NCBI GenBank assembly: GCA_903822375.1
Contig: CAIJOU010000691.1
Location: 1-9,333 of the forward strand
Direction of reading: 5' to 3'
DNA from: Candidatus Hydrogenedentota bacterium
GTDB lineage: Bacteria > Hydrogenedentota > Hydrogenedentia > Hydrogenedentales > CAITNO01
Length of the DNA stretch: 9,333 bases
Shown: positions 6,250 through 9,333 of the stretch, in pieces
How the letters are laid out: every line of letters begins with the position of its first letter
How positions within the stretch are numbered: the first letter of the stretch is position 1
Program-made: the position numbers and the translations under genes
Notes under the pieces: model-generated
What the model was told of the DNA's origin: nothing
Database searches by the model: none
The model's input: the letters and a program-made list of their open reading frames with translations, nothing else

Positions 6250-6500
6250 CTGATGCATCCCCGCGGCATCACGCGCCCATCCTGCCAGACACTGGGGTGT
6301 CTGCGCTGTCTGCACTGCTCTTCGGTGCATGAGGATAGCTGGAATACCGGCCATCTTGCGGGGGCTCCGTGTGTCCACCCGCCGTCGTCCCAGTCGCCCG
6401 CGAGCGAAACGCCCAGGGGTCGTCTTCGGGCAAAGCGTGCGAGCCGATGGAGCGGTCGCCCATTAGCCGGTGCACGCCCGTAGCAGCGTGGCCAGAGTAT

Positions 6501-6526
6501 CGGATTCGGCCCGGTCCATCCACCAG
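6501..6526 (+). repeat. Decayed copy of a tRNA 3' end
   Basis: Aligning 6501-6526 with 6736-6763 gives CGG[A/G]TTCG, a one-base gap, GCCC, a second one-base gap, G, two substitutions, and then an identical 11-mer CCATCCACCAG. That is three substitutions and two single-base gaps over 28 positions. The identical part is the acceptor strand plus CCA of the tRNA-Lys fragment. It is probably an older attachment-site scar of the same tRNA, or the end of another eroded tRNA. Confidence 0.4.
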
Positions 6527-6846
6527 ATTTGGCCCGGTCCCCGTCCTGTACGGTCGGCGCATATTCAACACACGCCCGGCGGCGCGGCCATCTCCTTGCA
6601 GCATATCAGTCTCTGAGACTCACCGTATCGGGGTGATTTTGCTCCGGTCCTTTCGTCCTTCCTTTCGGCATCCGCAATGCCTTATGCTTATTACATCTTG
6701 TTTTCTAGTTACACGTCCTTTTAATCCGGTGGCCGCGGGTTCGAGCCCCGCCCCATCCACCAGTTTTTCCTTTGTTTGCAACGGCGAGCGGGCCGCCGGG
6801 CGCGGACATCGGATTTTATGCGGTTTGCCCGGTCCCCGCCCGGTCC
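6509..6846 (+). repeat. Four copies of the 9-mer GCCCGGTCC around the tRNA scars
   Basis: Exact copies start at 6509, 6532, 6827 and 6838, all in plus orientation, two on each side of the tRNA-Lys fragment at 6718-6762. The pair spacings are 23 and 11 bp. Short direct repeats flanking a core site are typical of the arm-type binding sites of tyrosine recombinases, but the GC-rich context makes chance similarity possible. Confidence 0.35.
6718..6762 (+). tRNA. 3' fragment of tRNA-Lys(UUU), likely attachment-site scar
   Basis: The 45 bp read as tRNA positions 32 to 76: anticodon loop CTTTTAA (anticodon TTT), 3' anticodon stem TCCGG, variable loop TGGCC, T-stem GCGGG with loop TTCGAGC and CCCGC, acceptor strand CCCATCC, discriminator A, CCA, then GTTTTT. 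The T-stem pairs perfectly. Bases just upstream do not supply the expected CCGGA anticodon arm, and no GGATGGG acceptor 5' strand lies nearby, so the gene is not complete. A tRNA 3' end starting at the anticodon loop is the classic duplicated core of elements integrated by tyrosine recombinases. In plus orientation the intact tRNA and the inserted DNA would lie to the left. Confidence 0.75.
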
Positions 6847-6983
6847 GTTCAGCGCGCATCGCGGACGGCCTGCCGGGCCTTGTTCTGCATCATCTTTTTC
6901 ACCCTGCGCAGCGGATGTGCACGTTTGGCATCACAAAGTCCGATGACCCTGCTGACGTGCAGTTGCGCGAGTGATGTGAGTTT

Positions 6984-7310
6984 TCACAACAAGCACCGGC
7001 GCCCTAGCTGGGACTCGCAGAGCGGCAAATGCGTCGCGACAATATCCTCCTTCCGGCCCAGCGCGGTGAGCAGAATGACATACACGGGGTTCTTGGCCTC
7101 CGTCCCGCGAAGTTTCCCGCAAATCTGGATGCCGTCCATTCCCGGCATCATCCAGTCCAGAATCGCAAGCGGGGGGCGATCTTTGGTCTGCAACAGGGTC
7201 CACGCCTCGTCTCCGTCAGATGCCGGCGCCACGTCATGTCCCCAACTGCGAAGCGCGGCCTCAAGCATCAGGCGGGAGGTCTTGTCATCCTCGCCAATCA
7301 GCACTCTCAT
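6984..7310 (-). pseudogene. Response-regulator receiver domain, C-terminus lost
   Basis: 108 residues, ATG at 7310 with AAGGAA 8 nt upstream. CheY-like receivers take a phosphoryl group on an aspartate from a histidine kinase or HPt protein. The acidic pocket E-D-D (7-9), the phosphoacceptor in L-D-W-M-M-P-G-M-D-G (Asp52) and the L-L-T-A (80-83) switch threonine are all present. Homology stops after R-K-E-D-I-V-A (residue 92, about position 7035). The expected A-G-A-D-D-Y..K-P-F with the conserved lysine is replaced by 16 unrelated residues and a stop. Continuing in the same frame past the stop gives 44 residues with a basic helical end, stop at 6849, of unknown origin. The upstream HPt fragment is 18 bp away in the same direction. 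Without the lysine it should not signal normally. Confidence 0.8.
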
Positions 7311-7328
7311 GGGCGTATTCCTTATTTC

Positions 7329-7517
7329 TCAGCAGACCGCTTCGTTGACGAAAACCCTGAACTTCTCATATTCCGCCCGGATTCCGGTGAGCAACGAAAC
7401 GGCGCGGCTCATTTCGTCCTGTTGTACTGCCAGCTCGATCTGGGCTGCAATTCTCTGGACGACCACGGCGCCCACGCTGCCCGACGAACCCTTAAGAGCA
7501 TGCGCCTGTCGGCGCAA
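7329..7517 (-). pseudogene. HPt phosphotransfer domain, N-terminus lost
   Basis: 62 residues. H-A-L-K-G-S-S-G-S-V-G-A (6-17) is the signature around the phosphorylated histidine (His6 here) of HPt domains, which relay phosphate between a hybrid kinase and a receiver. The second helix pair (about 22-60) is intact to the stop at 7329. The helix before the histidine and anything further upstream are missing. The frame closes at once where the opposite-strand PAS fragment begins (about 7518). The usual arrangement is an HPt at the end of a hybrid kinase gene followed by its response regulator, and the order HPt then receiver is kept here. There is no ATG; the TTG at 7517 is only the first possible codon. 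Confidence 0.7.
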
Positions 7518-7519
7518 GG

Positions 7520-7705
7520 GGCTTCGTCAAGGACCTCGAGACCGCCTATCAGCATGACGACGGCAGGCGGGTGGATATCCTCATCAACGCGACCATGCAT
7601 ACGTCGTCCAATGGCGAAACTCACCTACTTTCTTATTGCCGCGACATCACCGTACGCAGGCGGGCCGGGGAGGCGCTGCGGGAGAGTGAAGAAAAGTACC
7701 GTACC
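7520..7705 (+). pseudogene. PAS/PAC domain fragment of a sensor kinase
   Basis: A 62-codon stretch carries D-G-R-R-V-D-I-L-I-N-A-T, then C-R-D-I-T-V-R-R-R-A-G-E-A-L-R-E-S-E-E-K-Y-R-T. This is the end of a PAS domain and the coiled linker that leads to the next PAS domain in many sensor kinases. Homology stops exactly where the next domain should begin, and there is no start codon at its head. It points right while the HPt and receiver fragments point left; the two pieces meet within about 3 bp at 7518. The frame runs on without a stop into the small membrane ORF at 7718-7870. Confidence 0.65.
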
Positions 7706-7717
7706 GGGGGTTTCGGC

Positions 7718-7870
7718 ATGAGCCGGGGTGTCTTCTACACTTTCTTCCTGATCGCCCTGGGCATATACTTCCTGGTGCAGTCGTATCGCTGGCCGGCAAT
7801 AGCGTTTCCGTATACGACGAACCCCGTTTCCGCGCCGCCGGAAACGAAGAAAGCGGCGAAAAAGCGCTGA
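7718..7870 (+). CDS. Small single-pass membrane protein
   Basis: 50 residues, ATG at 7718 with GGGGG 7 nt upstream, TGA at 7868-7870. Residues 5-20 form one clear membrane helix, with two positive charges bracketing the outer end and a very basic tail (K-K-A-A-K-K-R). The part between has several prolines. It is in frame with the PAS fragment, so the present mRNA could make a fusion, but residue use changes sharply at 7706 and the membrane ORF looks like a separate gene. I do not recognise a family. Confidence 0.4.
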   Translation: MSRGVFYTFFLIALGIYFLVQSYRWPAIAFPYTTNPVSAPPETKKAAKKR

Positions 7871-7969
7871 CTTGCGGATAGCCAGTCACCTGGTTTTGGC
7901 GGTCCCAATCCGCTTGGCAACGTCGCCAGGCAACCACACCGCACGTGTTGGAGACCTGCGGTCGGAAGC

Positions 7970-7995
7970 GTGGCGTGGTCGGGAAACCACGCCAC
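7970..7995. terminator. Perfect 10-bp hairpin beyond the RHS module
   Basis: GTGGCGTGGT (7970-7979) and ACCACGCCAC (7986-7995) are exact reverse complements with a 6-nt loop. It lies 71 bp after the stop of the last minus-strand gene of the RHS module (8066) and 100 bp after the plus-strand small membrane ORF (7870), so it sits between converging genes. No T run follows on either strand, so any terminator role is inferred. I see nothing else in 7871-8065. Confidence 0.45.
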
Positions 7996-8065
7996 AACTG
8001 AGTCATATGGGGCAACTGGAGCCAGTGGGACTCGTTATATCTGCGCTGCTGAAGACTTGCACTCC

Positions 8066-8449
8066 TTAAATCCTGCCTGCTTGGCGCGGCGCTGTCTCCC
8101 GGGGTTCTTCTCGCCTTTTCTCTATGACCTTACGAAGTTCTTCTCGAACCTTATCCATTCCTCGCGCGGAAGAGACCAAAATCACCAACAGAACCAGAAG
8201 AACTATAATCGCAAAAAGTGGTTGAATAGACCCCTGCCAATATAGCAGCAGAGAACCGTACAAACCAGCAATAGCTAAACCATATCCAGAAGCATACCAA
8301 ATAACATTCAAAGTCACTGCAACCAAGGTTGTGTCATCGGCCGCGCTTACAAACTGCCGTATCTGTTCTTTGTATAGGGGATGCCATAAGACTGCATGAC
8401 ACAATGCCCTGTGAGAAGATCGGGCGTTTGTCGGTTCTTGCTGCATCAT
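8066..8449 (-). CDS. Membrane protein, candidate immunity protein for the RHS tip
   Basis: 127 residues from the ATG at 8449, which has a full AAGGAGG 7 nt upstream (8457-8463). The ATG at 8467 in the same frame lacks one. Residues about 42-70 form a long hydrophobic span, possibly a hairpin of two, and 77-94 form a second clear helix. The last 33 residues are strongly charged (R/E/K-rich coiled-type helix) and probably cytoplasmic. Its ATG shares bases with the TGA of the RHS gene (ATGATG on the minus strand), and its ribosome-binding site lies inside the RHS coding end, so expression is coupled. In polymorphic toxin loci the gene directly after the toxin tip is usually the cognate immunity gene; a membrane location would suit a tip acting on the membrane. 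The family is not recognised. Confidence 0.65.
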   Translation of the reverse strand: MMQQEPTNARSSHRALCHAVLWHPLYKEQIRQFVSAADDTTLVAVTLNVIWYASGYGLAIAGLYGSLLLYWQGSIQPLFAIIVLLVLLVILVSSARGMDKVREELRKVIEKRREEPRETAPRQAGRI

Positions 8450-9333
8450 GGGCACTCCTCCTTGCATTTACAGTTTAGACGGTCTCGATAGCAGTTTTTG
8501 TCTCTGTTAGATCTCGCATTTGCTGCATACTGAATCTCTTTATCACGAGCAAGCCCGCAAAGGGCAGCGGACCCTGCCAAACATACGGCCATACAAGCTG
8601 GATATCCGGGCCCAAGCCCTATACAGCCAATAGCACAAGCTGTTGTTCCACCTAACATACATGTACCAAAATGTACATTTGCCTGAGCTACAGCATCATT
8701 GTATTGGTTTTCGCTGTCAGACAGGCACGATTTTAGAGTCACGTCACAGGCATTACAATCTGATTTGAGTCCAAGACTATCAGTACGCCCAACGGGTCCC
8801 CCGCCCACATACGCATACTCGTTCGGCCCATCGGCCATGCCAAGTGGGTCGCGGGCGGTCCAGCGACCCCAACCGGCGGCGTAGTCGCGGTAGGCGGCAT
8901 GGAAGAGCAACGCATTGGGATCGTTGACGTGCAGGGCGTAGTCCCGGGGCAGTACGGTGCAGGCGGTGATGTTCTCGCCATAAGGCCCGAAATCGTCTTT
9001 GCCGACCAGGCCCTTGTTCCACCAGCGCCAGACGCGTGTTGAACCCAACTGGTCGTGATAGGCGTAGGCCAGCGCACCGCCCGAGATCGCGCCAAACGCA
9101 TATGCAAGCCGCTCGCCCACCTCCGCGCCGGGCGCGTAGACATTGGTTCCCGTCAGATTTCCGCTGCCATCCTCCTCATCAATGGTGTTCCAGCCGCGGT
9201 CGTAACGGTAGACCTTCGTGGACGCGGCGGTCGTGCGCGAGTAGAGTCGCCCATCGCCGCGGTACTGCAACGTCTCTGCCGTCTCGCCGCCGAAGTTGCT
9301 GGCGAAGCTGTACAGCCTGCCGCCGTAGCGGTA
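8446..9333 (-). CDS. RHS/YD-repeat protein, C-terminal 295 residues, with cysteine-rich variable tip
   Basis: The frame enters from the right edge and ends at TGA 8446-8448. RHS proteins form a large beta shell that encloses a C-terminal toxic or adhesive tip. Visible are YD-like repeats (Y-R-Y-D-R), the R-L-A-Y block, and Y-H-D-Q-L-G-S-T-R-V, a conserved RHS segment. Next come G-W-G-R-W-T-A-R-D-P-L-G and N-E-Y-A-Y-V-G-G-G-P-V, and the core ends at D-S-L-G-L (usually D-P-x-G-L). After that motif, 106 residues (8766-8446) hold 13 cysteines. In their middle is a Gly/Ala/Cys hydrophobic stretch (C-A-I-G-C-I-G-L-G-P-G-Y-P-A-C). No nuclease or other catalytic motif is seen. Single lines of sequence count 38-55 percent GC in the tip against 75 percent in one core line. 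The N-terminal part, any signal peptide and delivery route lie outside the window. Confidence 0.85.
   Translation of the reverse strand, partial: YRYGGRLYSFASNFGGETAETLQYRGDGRLYSRTTAASTKVYRYDRGWNTIDEEDGSGNLTGTNVYAPGAEVGERLAYAFGAISGGALAYAYHDQLGSTRVWRWWNKGLVGKDDFGPYGENITACTVLPRDYALHVNDPNALLFHAAYRDYAAGWGRWTARDPLGMADGPNEYAYVGGGPVGRTDSLGLKSDCNACDVTLKSCLSDSENQYNDAVAQANVHFGTCMLGGTTACAIGCIGLGPGYPACMAVCLAGSAALCGLARDKEIQYAANARSNRDKNCYRDRLNCKCKEECP
8457..8463 (-). promoter_or_regulatory. Ribosome-binding site inside the RHS coding end
   Basis: AAGGAGG on the minus strand, 7 nt before the ATG at 8449. It encodes part of the K-C-K-E-E-C-P end of the RHS tip. It decides the start of the downstream membrane protein and ties its translation to the toxin mRNA. 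Confidence 0.7.

Larger units (their letters stand above)
5567..6500. other. Gene-poor GC-rich stretch between the paralog pair and the tRNA scars
   Basis: Long frames exist here on both strands (for example minus 6378-5551), but they are low in recognisable motifs, rich in Arg/Gly/Ala/Cys and overlap one another, as expected of high-GC non-coding DNA. A minus-strand AAGGAGG at about 5873-5879 is followed by an ATG 16 nt on, too far to be a good start. The only clear structures are the hairpin at 5968-6019 and the possible small plus-strand ORF at 6001-6249. The segment may be a leader for the paralog pair, or eroded element DNA. Confidence 0.3.

Noticed and set aside
5551..6378. Long minus-strand frame of 275 codons upstream of the paralog pair
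   Set aside because: Composition typical of GC-rich non-coding DNA, overlaps several other frames, contains no motif, and crosses the 5968-6019 hairpin.
6269..6604. Minus-strand 111-aa ORF with N-L-V-D-G-P-G-R-I-R
   Set aside because: Same artefact over the decayed tRNA end at 6501-6526; no ribosome-binding site and Gly/Arg-rich composition.
6608..6620. Palindrome AGTCTC-T-GAGACT
   Set aside because: Only 6 bp per arm with a single central base; too short to support a function by itself.
6620..6859. Minus-strand 79-aa ORF with V-D-G-A-G-L-E-P-A-A-T-G-L-K
   Set aside because: This is the familiar false peptide produced by reading a tRNA 3' end antisense; it covers the tRNA-Lys fragment at 6718-6762.
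6772..7721. Plus-strand frames opposite the receiver and HPt fragments
   Set aside because: The minus strand carries clear receiver and HPt signatures; the plus frames are mirrors, except the PAS stretch from 7520.
8660..8685. ATGTAC/GTACAT inverted repeat inside the RHS tip
   Set aside because: Short, AT-rich and inside coding sequence; consistent with codon choice.
1..9333. CRISPR array, integrase gene, complete tRNA, rRNA or riboswitch
   Set aside because: No regularly spaced repeats, no tyrosine or serine recombinase motifs, and no full cloverleaf could be found in the window.

Overview
This 9.3-kb window looks like an accessory, patchwork stretch of a moderately GC-rich Gram-negative-type bacterial chromosome. 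The taxon cannot be fixed from the sequence. The RHS/YD-repeat protein with a cysteine-rich end and the mix of remnants would fit a PVC-type or other deep-branching environmental lineage, but that is only an impression. Almost every real gene runs on the minus strand. Gene density is low, and several sequences are broken or end at abrupt junctions.

Layout. Positions 1-135 hold the last 44 residues of an ISL3-type transposase. Facing it is a two-gene minus-strand unit (838 to 66): an unknown 78-aa protein, then a two-helix membrane protein whose last 22 codons run antisense into the transposase. After a gene-poor gap comes a GNAT-like gene (2093-1434), with a decayed C-terminal tail of the same transposase family on each side (1440-1333 and 2371-2237). 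Next is a 268-aa protein built from two copies of one domain (3507-2701), with a leader hairpin upstream and a strong hairpin downstream. A regulatory-looking interval (3540-3765) contains a TTGACA promoter candidate and a perfect 12-bp inverted repeat. It is followed by a translationally coupled pair of paralogous genes of unknown family (5554-4814 and 4821-3883).

From about 5570 to 6980 no convincing gene is visible. This stretch holds a long A-flanked/T-flanked hairpin, a 45-bp 3' fragment of tRNA-Lys(UUU) at 6718-6762, and a decayed copy of the same tRNA end at 6501-6526. These look like attachment-site scars. By the usual geometry of tRNA-targeting elements, the DNA to their left would be the inserted island. 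To their right lie pieces of a phosphorelay: a receiver domain without its C-terminus, an HPt domain without its N-terminus and, head-to-head with it, a PAS-domain fragment. A small single-helix membrane ORF follows.

The right end (9333-8066) is the clearest functional module. It is the C-terminal part of an RHS/YD-repeat protein whose conserved core stops at a DSLGL motif and continues into a 106-residue tip with 13 cysteines. The stop codon of this gene overlaps the start of a 127-aa membrane protein. Base composition drops at the core/tip boundary. This has the form of a polymorphic toxin tip with its cognate immunity gene, and the tip matches no toxin class I can name. The other good candidate for something undescribed is the tandem paralog pair.
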